NCBI GenBank assembly: GCA_965263485.1
Contig: CBDHHO010000001.1
Coordinates: 372,001 to 436,000 of the forward strand
DNA length: 64,000 nt
Origin: Haliotispira sp965263485
Lineage (GTDB): Bacteria; Spirochaetota; Spirochaetia; SP-2023
Direction of reading: 5' to 3'
Shown in pieces: positions 54,767-63,489 of this stretch; the first letter of the stretch is position 1; every line of letters begins with the position of its first letter. Under the pieces are notes generated by a model. The model had not been told where the DNA came from. It was given only the letters and a program-made list of their open reading frames with translations, and made no database searches. The position numbers and the translations under genes are program-made.

Positions 54767-56816
54767 CTGCGCTTCCCGGCTCCTTTTGTGCAGGGCCGGC
54801 CCCTCTTTCCTCTTGAGTATTTTGCAGCCAGGGAAGACTGGCCAGGGCCTGTTCCAGCATTTTCTCCGATTCCGTCTCGGACAGCTTCACATCCGTGCTG
54901 GTCAGCTGACTGGGGATTTCATGCAGAAAGGGAGAGAGTTGGCAGTCCACCTGCCTGCCATTTTTACTGCGGCTCTGGCAGCTACTCAGGTAGAGCCAGC
55001 GTTTGGCACGGGTTACCGCCACATAGAACAGGCGGCGCTCTTCTTCTAGGTCGTAGGCCCGCTCTTCAAGCGTGCGTGCGTGCGGTAAAATGCCCTCCTC
55101 CACCCCGCAGAGCAGGACCAGCTCAAATTCCAGCCCCTTGGCCGCGTGGATGGTCGACAGGCTGATTTTGCCCTCGCCTTCTTCTCCCAGTTCGTCACGG
55201 GTTATCAGGCTGATGCGCGAAAGCCAGGATTTCAGACTGCGCTCCGTGGCGCCTTCGTAGCCTTCCCAGCGCTCCAGCATTTCGCAGAAACTCTGCATCA
55301 TCTCGAAGCGGCGTTTGGCCGCCTCCGGGCGTTCGGCAAACTGCTGTAGCAAAAAGCCCCAATAGTCAATTTCATCAATCAGTGTTTTGCACAGCCGGGC
55401 CAGGCTCACTCCGGGGGCCGGAGCCTCCATAAAAAGGGGCCGCAGCTCTTCGAGCAGCATCACAAAGTCGGCGCAGCTTTCCACGAGTTCGGGGTGGCGG
55501 GCATCGCTGCTCAAGACCATGTCGCGCATGGTCTCATAGATGCTCCAGCTGTGGGCTTGGGACAGGCTGCGCAGCTTCTCGACCGATTTGGGGCCAATAC
55601 GCCGGTTGGGTTTGTTAATGATGCGCAGCAAGCTCACATCGTCATCGGGGTTTTGCAGTACCCGCAGATAGGCGATCAGGTCCTTGATTTCGGCGCGCTG
55701 AAAGAAGCTCTGGCCACCGGAGACCACATAGGGCATACGAGCTTCCAACAAATGCTGCTCCAAGGTGCGCATCAGGTTGTTGGTACGCAGCAGTATGCCG
55801 ATTTCATCATAGGGCAGTCGCTCCAGCGCACGCAGTTTGCGAATGGTGTCGCAGACAAAGCGGGCCTCGTCTTCATCAGTTTCGGGGAAATGGCAGACGA
55901 TCAGGCTTTCGGCGTTTTCCTGGTTCTCGGGACGCAGCACTTTGTCCTTGCGCTGTTCGTTGTGACGGATTATGGCGTTGGCTGCGTCCAGGATGGTCTT
56001 GGTCGAGCGGTAATTGCGCTCCAGACGGATTTCCTTGCGCTCGGGGAAGTCGCGTTCAAAGAGCCGGATGTTCTCAAAGTTGGCTCCGCGCCATGAGTAG
56101 ATGGACTGGTCGTCATCGCCGACGCAGCAGATGTTGCGGTGCGCCGATACCAGCTGGTGCAGTAGGCGGTACTGCATGATGGAAGTGTCCTGAAATTCAT
56201 CGACCATCACATAGCGGTAGCGATGGCGCCCCAGTACTTCGGGATACTTGGCCCACAGCTCTACCGGGCGCGCGATCAGGTCGTCGAAGTCAAAGGCGTT
56301 GTAGGCTTTGAGGTGACGGTGGTATTCTTCGTAGAGGTCTTTGAAAGGCAGACTTTCTTCGTCCCAGTCGCTGCGCTGCATTTTGATGCGGCTGATTTGC
56401 TCGCGGACCTGCTTGAGCAGGGTGAAGTCGGCACTCCACTTCAGCTCGGTGGCCGATTCTTTGAGGCAGCTCATCGAATCGGTGGCATCGTAGATGCTGA
56501 AGTTGCGGCTGTAACCCAGTAGTCTGGCGTGGCGCAGCAGGATTTGCATGCCAAAGGAATGGAAGGTCAGCAGCGTCAGGTTGCGGGCCTGTTGCCTGCC
56601 CGCTTCCTGGGATATGCGTTCGCGCATTTCTTGGGCGGCCTTGTTGGTGAAGGTCAGAGCCAGCAGATTGCGCGGATCAACGCCGCGCTGCAGCAGGTGT
56701 ACAATACGCTGGGTAATCACCCGAGTCTTGCCGCTGCCCGCACCGGCCAGAATCAGCAGCGGGCCTTCGGTGCTCTGCACCGCGTCTTGTTGTTCGGGGT
56801 TTAACGGGAAGCTCAT
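54759..56816 (-). CDS. UvrD/PcrA-type superfamily 1 DNA helicase
   Basis: About 685 residues from the preferred start. The motifs are LNPEQQDAV (Q motif), LILAGAGSGKTRVITQRI (Walker A), YVMVDEFQDTSIMQY (motif II), CVGDDDQSIYSWRGA (motif III), SLSTIHAAKGLEFELVLL (motif V) and FYVAVTRAKRWLYLS (motif VI). This is a 3'-to-5' helicase of DNA repair and replication restart. The ATG at 56816 begins the conserved SFPLNPEQQ; the in-frame ATG at 56855 adds 13 non-conserved residues. The C-terminus overlaps the FolE-like start by eight bases, so the pair is an operon. Confidence 0.93.
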   Translation of the reverse strand: MSFPLNPEQQDAVQSTEGPLLILAGAGSGKTRVITQRIVHLLQRGVDPRNLLALTFTNKAAQEMRERISQEAGRQQARNLTLLTFHSFGMQILLRHARLLGYSRNFSIYDATDSMSCLKESATELKWSADFTLLKQVREQISRIKMQRSDWDEESLPFKDLYEEYHRHLKAYNAFDFDDLIARPVELWAKYPEVLGRHRYRYVMVDEFQDTSIMQYRLLHQLVSAHRNICCVGDDDQSIYSWRGANFENIRLFERDFPERKEIRLERNYRSTKTILDAANAIIRHNEQRKDKVLRPENQENAESLIVCHFPETDEDEARFVCDTIRKLRALERLPYDEIGILLRTNNLMRTLEQHLLEARMPYVVSGGQSFFQRAEIKDLIAYLRVLQNPDDDVSLLRIINKPNRRIGPKSVEKLRSLSQAHSWSIYETMRDMVLSSDARHPELVESCADFVMLLEELRPLFMEAPAPGVSLARLCKTLIDEIDYWGFLLQQFAERPEAAKRRFEMMQSFCEMLERWEGYEGATERSLKSWLSRISLITRDELGEEGEGKISLSTIHAAKGLEFELVLLCGVEEGILPHARTLEERAYDLEEERRLFYVAVTRAKRWLYLSSCQSRSKNGRQVDCQLSPFLHEIPSQLTSTDVKLSETESEKMLEQALASLPWLQNTQEERGAGPAQKEPGSADG

Positions 56817-56896
56817 GAACCGGCGCAGTATACTTTGAAAGGCGGCAGTCCGCAATGCAATGCCCGGTCCACGCTTGCTTGCGGGGAAGCAAAACA

Positions 56897-56926
56897 GATG
56901 CCGGGCCCCATATGGGCCCCGGCATC
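56897..56926. terminator. Hairpin between lipoprotein and helicase genes, candidate terminator
   Basis: GATGCCGGGCCCCAT pairs with its inverse with a single mismatch. On the minus strand it is followed by TGTTTTGC, a weak T-rich tract, so it may terminate the lipoprotein gene transcript upstream of the helicase gene. Confidence 0.45.
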
Positions 56927-57037
56927 TTGCTGAAATATATCAGCTGTTCCTTGTGGACAGGGTCTTCTTTTGGCAGTCGAACTCCAGTGACGAGTTCAGG
57001 CTGCTGTCTTATCCCGCCCAGCCCCGCAAAAAGTTCC

Positions 57038-57807
57038 CTAAAAACTTCCCGTACGTTTATATATGCGGGAAGATTTTGTTAAGTTGTCCATGCGATTGCC
57101 GAACTGTTCCGCCTGGTCATACGTGTCTGCATTCCCACGGAGTTGATTGGGATCTGAAAACAGTTCCCGTTTCAGGTCTATCGTTTGCCCCGTAATGTGT
57201 AATGTATACAGCAACACATAATCAGAACCTATTAGACGATTAGCAGGTGCTTTTTGAATCATCACCAATTGCATAGTCAATTCCTGATTTGTGAAGTCAT
57301 AGACATTCTTATCGTTTGGAACCGCATAAACCACTGGACTTACACGTAGATTTGAGTAGTCCCCTTGGGCATCTTTGGCAATTTCGTCAATACTCTGCTT
57401 ACCGATCCGCTTATTTGTTTCCAGTAATACTGCTAAGTTTACCAGTTCTTTTATTTGAAAAGAGCCATCTGTATGGAAGCTTATGGTTCCCACTCTCGAT
57501 CTGTTGGGATCAGAGACTGTGTACAGATTAATGCTGCCCGCCGCAACCAGGCGATCGAGCAGAGTGGGTGGGGCAGCTTCCAGAGTGGGTGGGGCAGCTT
57601 CCAGAGTGGGTGGGGCAGCTTCGCCTTCGGGCGGCTTGCAGGCGACCCACAAAACTAGGGAGCAGACAAATAAAAGGATAAATGGGCGTAAAATACCAGC
57701 AGAGAAATAATTTCCCCTGCTATATGGGTTTAATTTTTTCGATGAGCGATGAGCGATGAGCGATGAGCGATGAGCGATGAGCGAATTTTACTGAACTTGT
57801 GTTCCAT
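57038..57807 (-). CDS. Putative phase-variable lipoprotein, currently out of frame
   Basis: Translation from the ATG at 57807 (AAGGAG nine bases upstream) gives MEHKFSKIR, then runs through a 7-bp tandem repeat with six units and stops. One frame over, the sequence continues as SKKLNPYSRGNYFSAGIL and then a hydrophobic lipoprotein signal (FILLFVCSLVLWVAC). A mature domain of about 195 residues follows, including TLEAAPPTLEAAPPTLL and SINLYTVSDPNRSRVG. Four, seven or ten repeat units would join start and lipoprotein in one frame. The lipobox WVAC is loose, as tolerated in spirochaetes. The mature domain is unrecognised. A later TTG start would lose the signal peptide. Confidence 0.7.
57564..57626. 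repeat. 21-bp tandem repeat, about three units, in the lipoprotein gene
   Basis: The unit CAGAGTGGGTGGGGCAGCTTC occurs about three times in tandem. It encodes AAPPTLE repeats just after the lipidation cysteine, forming a flexible tether. The unit length is a multiple of three, so changes in number would alter tether length without shifting frame. Confidence 0.85.
57742..57783. repeat. Heptanucleotide tandem repeat (CGCTCAT, six units), phase-variation switch
   Basis: Six perfect units of CGCTCAT (minus strand) follow directly after the first nine codons of the lipoprotein gene. The unit is not a multiple of three, so gain or loss of one unit changes the frame. Six units lead to CGA AAA AAT TAA (off); seven lead to TCG AAA AAA TTA and into the signal peptide (on). 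Confidence 0.85.
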
Positions 57808-58523
57808 AATGCAATACTCCTTGGTATTATTATGCAAAATAATGCATAAAAATGATGTGCCGACCAAGGTCGGAATGATTTTAATAAAAGATGAAATGAG
57901 ATTATAAAATAGTCCGTTCATTTTAAAGAATATACGATTTCCCCGCGGAGGGCAAGAAGATCGCAGGAAAATCTCCAAAAATTTGCTTTTCTTGGGAGGC
58001 TGTCCTTCACAACTACGCCCAGCCCGGTACTTCGGTACACCTTGAATTTCTAACCCTCGCGCGCTGCGCTCAGATTGAAATTCTACGGCATTCAGCAACC
58101 GGAAAAGGCCGAGTCCCCTCAGCCCACCCCTTACAGGCATAGGGATTCGCGTTTGGGAATTTTTAGAGGTACCCTTAAGCACGTTCATATTGGCTCCTGT
58201 TCTCGGAAGCTCCGCTACAGAGTCAGGCACTTGACAAGATCTCGTTCCCCCTCTATTTTGTCGACGATATTGGACTACAGCTTGGGCGGGTGCCCTTGTC
58301 CGGATATTTTCTCAAATGCTTGTTAAAGCGGCAGATATTTTTTAGAGGTCCCCTTTAGAAGTTCCCCCTCATTTCCATCCATCGATTACCCTATTATTCT
58401 ATTCTATCCGTTCTTATATTTTTCACCCTTATATTTCTACAGTCATTTCCCCATTTACTTGTACCTGATATAAAAACCGGATTTTTTTCCGGGCAATTTA
58501 TTTCATCCAAGTAGGAGGTGAAC
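57808..58523. other. 716-bp gene-poor region with decayed miniature-element ends
   Basis: The region holds the lipoprotein promoter candidate, a degenerate left end (AATCTCCAAAAATTTGC near 57970), a right end GGGAATTTTTAGAGGTACCC at 58155-58174 and another right end TTTTTTAGAGGTCCCC ending at 58353. A frame on the minus strand (57730-58230) is made largely of element sequence and is not considered a gene. From 58360 to 58500 the DNA is T-rich and could hold the promoter of the next gene. Confidence 0.55.
57860..57906 (-). promoter_or_regulatory. Candidate promoter and palindrome of the phase-variable lipoprotein gene
   Basis: On the minus strand TATAAT lies at 57901-57906 with a poor -35. 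A perfect 14-bp palindrome CCGACCAAGGTCGG (57860-57873) lies just downstream of the expected start point. The leader would be about 87 bases. Confidence 0.4.
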
Positions 58524-61055
58524 ATGATCTTTAGGAAGACCATATTATGGTCCTTATTATGCCCCTTTGGGTTATTACTCTATGTTTCTTGCTCTGATTT
58601 TGGCGGTGTTGCTCAAAACCGCAGTGCTTCCAAAACGATACAGCCAATTATTGCTTTGGGTCGCGATCCGTATCCTGATGCTGCCATGTGGGGAGAACAT
58701 GGTCGATCGGGACCAATAGGCCGGATCTTTCGCTATGTCAATCCGTACACAGGCGATACAGAATTTTTTCGCCTGAGAGCTCTCGGCCCGGATAATAAAT
58801 ATGGTTATTTCCCGGTTGATCGAGAGAACAACCTCTATTGGACCTATTTGGGCAGCAGTTTAATGCCCCTGTATTATGTACCGAAAGACGCCAGCATTCT
58901 GTACCAATGGGGAACGAACAGACAACATGGAGAAACAGGTACATTCTATGTTTATGACAATCCCTATACCAATGACCGTGAGTACTTCCGCCTGAATGCT
59001 ACTTATCCATCTGGTAAATACGGTTTTTTCCCGACCAATAAGAGACACAATTTGTGGTGGGAATACCTTGGCTCTGCTGTAAATATTCCTGAAATGTTTA
59101 AAAATAAAAATCAGGAGAGACACCCGGAAGAAAGCCGGGAAGCCTTGCAGAACCTGTATACAAATAATCGGGAAAACTTTAGAACTCAAGTCAGGCAGAT
59201 GAAGGACCCAGAAATAAGAGAGCTGGTATCATTCCTCTTTTCAGATGATGTGGAGCTGAAAACATCATTGCTCAATCTTATTGGCGAAGATTCCTTTTTT
59301 GCTCGGTTATGGATTGAACTGGAAAATCTGTTTATTGGTCAGGACAGCCCTGAGTCCGGGGAACCTGAGCAAGACAGCGGTCCTCCCTCCCTGCCTTTTA
59401 TCCCACCCGTTCCTCCTCCCGATGAAGCTCCTGTGGCCCCTCCGGTTCCACCGGCGGATTCTGTCGCAGATCCTGCCGCAGACCCGGATCCTGCCGCAGA
59501 CCCGGATACGGATATTGACCCGGACCCAGTGCCAGAAACAGAAGACCTTATGGATATGTCTTTAGAAGACGGAAGTCAAATCACCAATGCGGTCGGCGAG
59601 GTTCGTGAGTTGGAGAAGTTCGGAGACTTTATCCGGGTATTGGCAGAAGAGTTGCAATTTGTGGCTGCCGTGCTTGAAATCATGCAGGAAATTATGGATG
59701 CCGCCTCCTCTTCAGGCCAGGAGCAATTTGCCTCGATTGCCAATTCCGGGATAATTGATGGAGGCTTATTAGCCGTGCTGGGGGATGCTGTTGCCAATGG
59801 TATGGTGCCTGTACAGGAGATAAGATCTTCGATACGAAAGCCATATCCGCCTCAAGTGATGGTATTACCCGGATCTTCGACTGGTTTCTCGCACCACCGT
59901 ATCAGACGGTCTGCTGACCCGCATGTTGATCCCATCGATCAATTGAACAACTATTTCCCGGAATACACAGGCATGGCAGCAATTTTCCAAATGGGAGGAG
60001 TTGCAAATACCGACTTTTCCATTCTCAATTCTTCAAGCCGGCTCAAGCCATTTCGCAACCGTTACTACATAGAGCTGAATATATTCCCAGGCAAGACAGA
60101 GACGCTACGCGGTTCCGGTAGTGAAGCTGTCGTGATGCGGTTAAAGGTCTCTTTGCGAACAGAAATTGCGTACAGCCTGAACCTTGGTGAGAAGCTGCGT
60201 CGGAAACTTGCAGAAAATCCTAATTTCAGCGCTGAGTTGGGCGCTTCCGTTGGAGGCAAGTTGGTGCGGAAACATGGAGTTGACATTCCCATGGTGCGAA
60301 ACTCGGCTAATGATGCTTGGGAAGTCTACAGCGATGGGCTAGACTATTTCGAACAAATAGAAATGCGCCCTATCGAGGCGGGAGTAGGCATTTCAGCCAA
60401 TAATCTTCTGGGCAGAAGTGAACATCTAATTGATCGGAATATCAACACCGGCCCAAACACAGACCTGACTCAGTTTTTCAGCAATTTTGGCGGTAAAATG
60501 TCTTTTGGTGCCGGCGGTGGCTTCACTTTTTCATGGGATCTGAATAACAGCAACAAGGCTTTTGCAGCCATGGGTGCCAATTTGGGCGCGACAGTACTGG
60601 GGCATGTTCTTGGTTCTGCGGGCGCGGTCTTGTTCGGTGCAAAGCCTGCAACAGCATTGGTGGTAGGCGAATTGACCAGTGCTGTTGCTGAATCCATTGC
60701 CCTTATCGCCGAATCTACCACAGATTCGCCGCTACACCCCGACAAGATTGAGGGCTGGGCAAGGTTTGTCGCTCAGATAGAAGGTTTCTTTGAAGGCAAG
60801 ACGGTCAGCTTGGAAGATCCGGGCCTCAGTTTCTCTAATTACCTGTCAGATGGCCAGGCTGTGCACAACAGTAATGGAATTTCTCTGGAAAGGTTTTCCG
60901 GAACAGGCGATAATGAGCAGTGGACATTCACGAATGAAGCGTTTCAAGCCTATTCTTATCAGCGTTTGAAAGACTTGAGCAAGAAAACTGCCACCAATAT
61001 GGGGGGGGAAGGTAAATTACGTTTTTACGTCAAACGTTCTTGGAATGTTGACTAA
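58524..61055 (+). CDS. Large surface lipoprotein with duplicated aromatic-rich module, function unknown
   Basis: About 843 residues. The N-terminus is a lipoprotein signal (LLCPFGLLLYVSC then SDFGG). Two related modules of about 45 residues follow (around 70-115 and 135-180), with the shared pattern NPYTxDxExFRL, KYGxFP and a final W-YLGS. A proline/aspartate-rich linker with ADPDPAADPDTDIDPDPVPE-like sequence (about 285-340) separates them from a C-terminal domain of some 500 residues. That domain includes a glycine/alanine-rich helical stretch (GANLGATVLGHVLGSAGAVL) that could insert in or contact membranes. The ATG at 58524 is preceded by AGGAGG. A mobile element abuts the stop codon. No enzyme motif was recognised. 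Confidence 0.7.
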   Translation: MIFRKTILWSLLCPFGLLLYVSCSDFGGVAQNRSASKTIQPIIALGRDPYPDAAMWGEHGRSGPIGRIFRYVNPYTGDTEFFRLRALGPDNKYGYFPVDRENNLYWTYLGSSLMPLYYVPKDASILYQWGTNRQHGETGTFYVYDNPYTNDREYFRLNATYPSGKYGFFPTNKRHNLWWEYLGSAVNIPEMFKNKNQERHPEESREALQNLYTNNRENFRTQVRQMKDPEIRELVSFLFSDDVELKTSLLNLIGEDSFFARLWIELENLFIGQDSPESGEPEQDSGPPSLPFIPPVPPPDEAPVAPPVPPADSVADPAADPDPAADPDTDIDPDPVPETEDLMDMSLEDGSQITNAVGEVRELEKFGDFIRVLAEELQFVAAVLEIMQEIMDAASSSGQEQFASIANSGIIDGGLLAVLGDAVANGMVPVQEIRSSIRKPYPPQVMVLPGSSTGFSHHRIRRSADPHVDPIDQLNNYFPEYTGMAAIFQMGGVANTDFSILNSSSRLKPFRNRYYIELNIFPGKTETLRGSGSEAVVMRLKVSLRTEIAYSLNLGEKLRRKLAENPNFSAELGASVGGKLVRKHGVDIPMVRNSANDAWEVYSDGLDYFEQIEMRPIEAGVGISANNLLGRSEHLIDRNINTGPNTDLTQFFSNFGGKMSFGAGGGFTFSWDLNNSNKAFAAMGANLGATVLGHVLGSAGAVLFGAKPATALVVGELTSAVAESIALIAESTTDSPLHPDKIEGWARFVAQIEGFFEGKTVSLEDPGLSFSNYLSDGQAVHNSNGISLERFSGTGDNEQWTFTNEAFQAYSYQRLKDLSKKTATNMGGEGKLRFYVKRSWNVD

Positions 61056-61056
61056 T

Positions 61057-61241
61057 GGGCACCTCTGAAAATTCCAATTTCGCGTGGACTTGCGATCTTT
61101 CCAGCGCTGGACTTCGTTGGCATCTCATTCTCGCTATCTCGAAAAATCTCTGCGATTCACATTGAAATGCGTTGCTATTGCCGGGGCGAAGCAGGGCAAT
61201 GGCACAATACTCGTGAAGTGATACTATTTTTAGAGGTCCCC
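61057..61241. mobile_element. Miniature inverted-repeat element at the lipoprotein stop codon
   Basis: The ends are GGGCACCTCTGAAAATTCC and TATTTTTAGAGGTCCCC, 185 bp apart. The left flank TAAT contains the TAA stop of the lipoprotein gene; the right flank is TTAA, so the target repeat is not exact. Another element end begins at 61246. Confidence 0.7.
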
Positions 61242-61245
61242 TTAA

Positions 61246-61469
61246 GGTCACCTCTAAAAATTCCAATGCTTCGGCAGGCTCAGCACAAGTTCCGCGTGAA
61301 ACCGCGGTCTTGTTCTGCCGGGGCATTCTTCAGGTTCAAGGTGTACCGAAAGGCTCCAATGCGAGCTGGCGCAGCATTGGAGAATGAGGGGAGGGCCGTG
61401 CGCAGCCAGGCCCAACCTTCCTTTCTGCGAGCTGGCGAAGGCCAACTCCAGAAGCCCCTTTCAGGCTTC
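61246..61469. mobile_element. Partial miniature element with REP-like block
   Basis: A left end GGTCACCTCTAAAAATTCC begins right after the previous copy, sharing TTAA. No right end is found. The REP-like block (GGGCCGTGCGCAGCC, GAGCTGGCGCAGCATTGG) occupies 61353-61437, just before the Rpn-family gene end. Confidence 0.5.
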
Positions 61470-62318
61470 CTATTCGCCCTCTTTCAGCCCGGTAATTTCG
61501 CGGTGGCTCAGACCGGTAAACCTTGCAATCTGCTCAATCGACAGCCCGGATTCTTTCATTTTTCGGGCAGCTTCACGCCGTTCTTCTTCCCGTCCTTCTT
61601 CCCGTCCTTTCTGCCGGATGGTATCTTCGCGATTGCTTTGATCTAGGTTCTGCTTGAGCCGCGCCTCGTATTGCGACACCAGGCTCGTGTCCCGGGTGAA
61701 ATCCTCGTAGGCGCGGTGCGCTTTCTGGATCATTTCATCACTTTCGAGCAGTGTGGTCAGGCCCTCCATGTCGACTCCCTCCTTGTTGAAATAGGCCACC
61801 CATGATCTCAGCGCGGGCCCTTTCAGTTGTTCTTTCTTGGCTTTGGGAAGACTGATAAAGTGCAGCATGCAGTGCTCGCTCAGCACCTCGTGGGGCGGCC
61901 TCTGTTCTGTGAGCAGAAAGCACTGGTGTGCCTTCCGGCTTTCGGGGAATAAATCGAAATCCAGCAGATTGATGCAGATAACAGGCTGGAGATCTTTGTA
62001 AATGGAGCCTTCTTTGAGCTGTTCACTGTAGGATCTGGCCCAGTAGTAGAGGCTGCGGTTCCGGTAGACTTGGTTCCCGATGCTCTGCATTTCGATGTTG
62101 TAGATTCTGCCCTTTGCGTCTTTGGCCTTGATATCTAGGATGCTTTCTTTCTCTGCTGCGGTATTTTTCAGGTTAAAGGTGTTGAGCAGGGTGATTTCGG
62201 CCACTGGTCCCAGCCCGGAGTCGGAAAGGACGGCGTTGATAAAGCCGAGCGTGAGATCTTTGTGCTGTTCGCTGCCGAACAGGTAGCGGAAGTAGAAGTC
62301 GTTCGTGGGGCTGACCAT
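61470..62318 (-). CDS. Rpn/PD-(D/E)XK nuclease-family transposase-like protein
   Basis: This 282-residue protein has an N-terminal nuclease domain beginning SPTNDFYFRYLFGSEQHKDL. The active-site signature is ILDIKAKDAKGRIYNIEMQ, giving the D-x-ExQ pattern of Rpn family nucleases near residues 60-80. The C-terminal tail has two REEG-type units, then REAARKMKESGLSIEQIARF, a helix-turn-helix-like tail shared with the other two family members here. Rpn proteins promote recA-independent recombination and are abundant in spirochaetes. The gene appears intact. The surrounding repeats fit a mobile-gene neighbourhood. Confidence 0.85.
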   Translation of the reverse strand: MVSPTNDFYFRYLFGSEQHKDLTLGFINAVLSDSGLGPVAEITLLNTFNLKNTAAEKESILDIKAKDAKGRIYNIEMQSIGNQVYRNRSLYYWARSYSEQLKEGSIYKDLQPVICINLLDFDLFPESRKAHQCFLLTEQRPPHEVLSEHCMLHFISLPKAKKEQLKGPALRSWVAYFNKEGVDMEGLTTLLESDEMIQKAHRAYEDFTRDTSLVSQYEARLKQNLDQSNREDTIRQKGREEGREEERREAARKMKESGLSIEQIARFTGLSHREITGLKEGE

Positions 62319-62366
62319 GCCTGAATTGTAGCTGCCGGGAAACTGTGGGGCAAGGCCAGCCCGGCA

Positions 62367-63404
62367 TCAGAGCCCGGTAATTTCGCGGTGGCTCAGACCG
62401 GTAAACCTTGCAATCTGTTCAATCGACAGCCCGGATTCTTTCATTTTCCGGGCAGCTTCACGCCGTTCTTCTTCCCGGCCTTCTTCCCGTCCTTCTTCCC
62501 GGCCTTCTTCCCGGCCTTCTTCCCGGCCTTCTTCCCGGCCTTCTTCCCGGCCTTCTTCCCGGCCTTCTTCCCGGCCTTCTTCCCGGCCTTTCCGCATGCC
62601 TAGTTTTTCACCTTCTTCCCAACCTTTCTGCATGCCCAGTTTTTCGCCTTCTTGTCTTCCTTCAGCTCTTAGATCGTCTGCCAGTGTTGCCAACATCTTC
62701 TGTACCTCCTCTGGTGCGGTGATTTGATTGTATTCTGATTCGTTCATGCCCTCGCCAAACAGCAGGGCAATCCAGCGCCTGAAAATGGTGATTTCCAGCC
62801 CGGGTTCATCGCCCAGGAATTCTATGATTTGCGGAATCTGGGCTTCCCACTCCCCTGGTCTGCCGTATTTCTCGGCACAAATCACCGCGCTGATAAGGTT
62901 GTGCAGCTTGTGGATTTTCTCGTCGGGGATGCGCTTCTCGTCAATGAGAGCATATTGAAAGTGGGGTAGGTATTTTGCGGGTATTTCGTTGCTGCTGATC
63001 AGTTCGCTGGTGCTGCGGGGCGCATTCCAAGGGCGGTCTCCGTTGTAGAGCACCAATGGAAATACCGGGGGCAACTTGCCTTTGCTGTTTTTGCCTTCCT
63101 TGATGAGGCGTTCGTAAAACAGGGATATATAGCTGAGCAGGCGGATGGCCATATGCTTGGGGGCTGTGGACTGGAATTCGAGCAGGATATACAGATAGGC
63201 TGTTTGATTGTCCAGGCGCACCTCGTAAAGCAGGTCCGATTCGCGCTGCTGGAGCGTGACAGAGAGGTGGGACGGGTCGAGTTTGCGCAGGCTGTCGGGC
63301 TGGATTTTGGCGCTAAAGTCCTCCTCAACGAAGGCGTGGATGAGTTTGCACAGGATTGCCGGGTTCGAAAACAGGTATTTGTACGCGCTGTCGCAACTTG
63401 CCAT
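62367..63404 (-). CDS. Rpn-family transposase-like protein, intact paralogue with long REEG tail
   Basis: About 345 residues from the ATG at 63404 (MASCDSAYKYLFSNPAILCK). The nuclease region includes ESDLLYEVRLDNQTAYLYIL and LLEFQS, the D...E-x-Q-type active site, and later PPVFPLVLYNGDRPWN. The tail carries about ten GREE repeats and the shared SGLSIEQIARFTGLSHREIT helix-turn-helix end. A longer frame starting at 63692 is open, but its extra N-terminus overlaps another gene and a REP-like block, so 63404 is preferred. This gene is the intact counterpart of the pseudogene at 45065 and provides the empty target site for the miniature element. Confidence 0.88.
   Translation of the reverse strand: MASCDSAYKYLFSNPAILCKLIHAFVEEDFSAKIQPDSLRKLDPSHLSVTLQQRESDLLYEVRLDNQTAYLYILLEFQSTAPKHMAIRLLSYISLFYERLIKEGKNSKGKLPPVFPLVLYNGDRPWNAPRSTSELISSNEIPAKYLPHFQYALIDEKRIPDEKIHKLHNLISAVICAEKYGRPGEWEAQIPQIIEFLGDEPGLEITIFRRWIALLFGEGMNESEYNQITAPEEVQKMLATLADDLRAEGRQEGEKLGMQKGWEEGEKLGMRKGREEGREEGREEGREEGREEGREEGREEGREEGREEGREEERREAARKMKESGLSIEQIARFTGLSHREITGL
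62469..62591. repeat. 12-bp tandem repeat, about ten units, encoding GREE
   Basis: The unit TTCTTCCCGGCC (plus strand) is repeated about ten times with rare changes. It keeps frame and encodes a charged helical spacer. The paralogous tails have about three (45.9 kb) and two (61.6 kb) units, so the number has changed since duplication. Confidence 0.9.
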
Positions 63405-63489
63405 GGCTTCAATATAGCTGTTTTGTCCGTACAGCGCAATAAAAAAAATGGCGAGCTGGCGCAGCATGGGAACTCCAAAGCCCCCCTCA

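Noticed and set aside
57730..58230. 166-residue open frame on the minus strand upstream of the lipoprotein
   Set aside because: Most of it translates decayed element sequence (for example KGTSKNS); only its last 25 codons, from the ATG at 57807, are meaningful as the start of the phase-variable gene.
62469..62591. CRISPR-like array
   Set aside because: The regular repeats are a 12-bp in-frame tandem repeat without spacers. No CRISPR array or cas gene was seen in the window.
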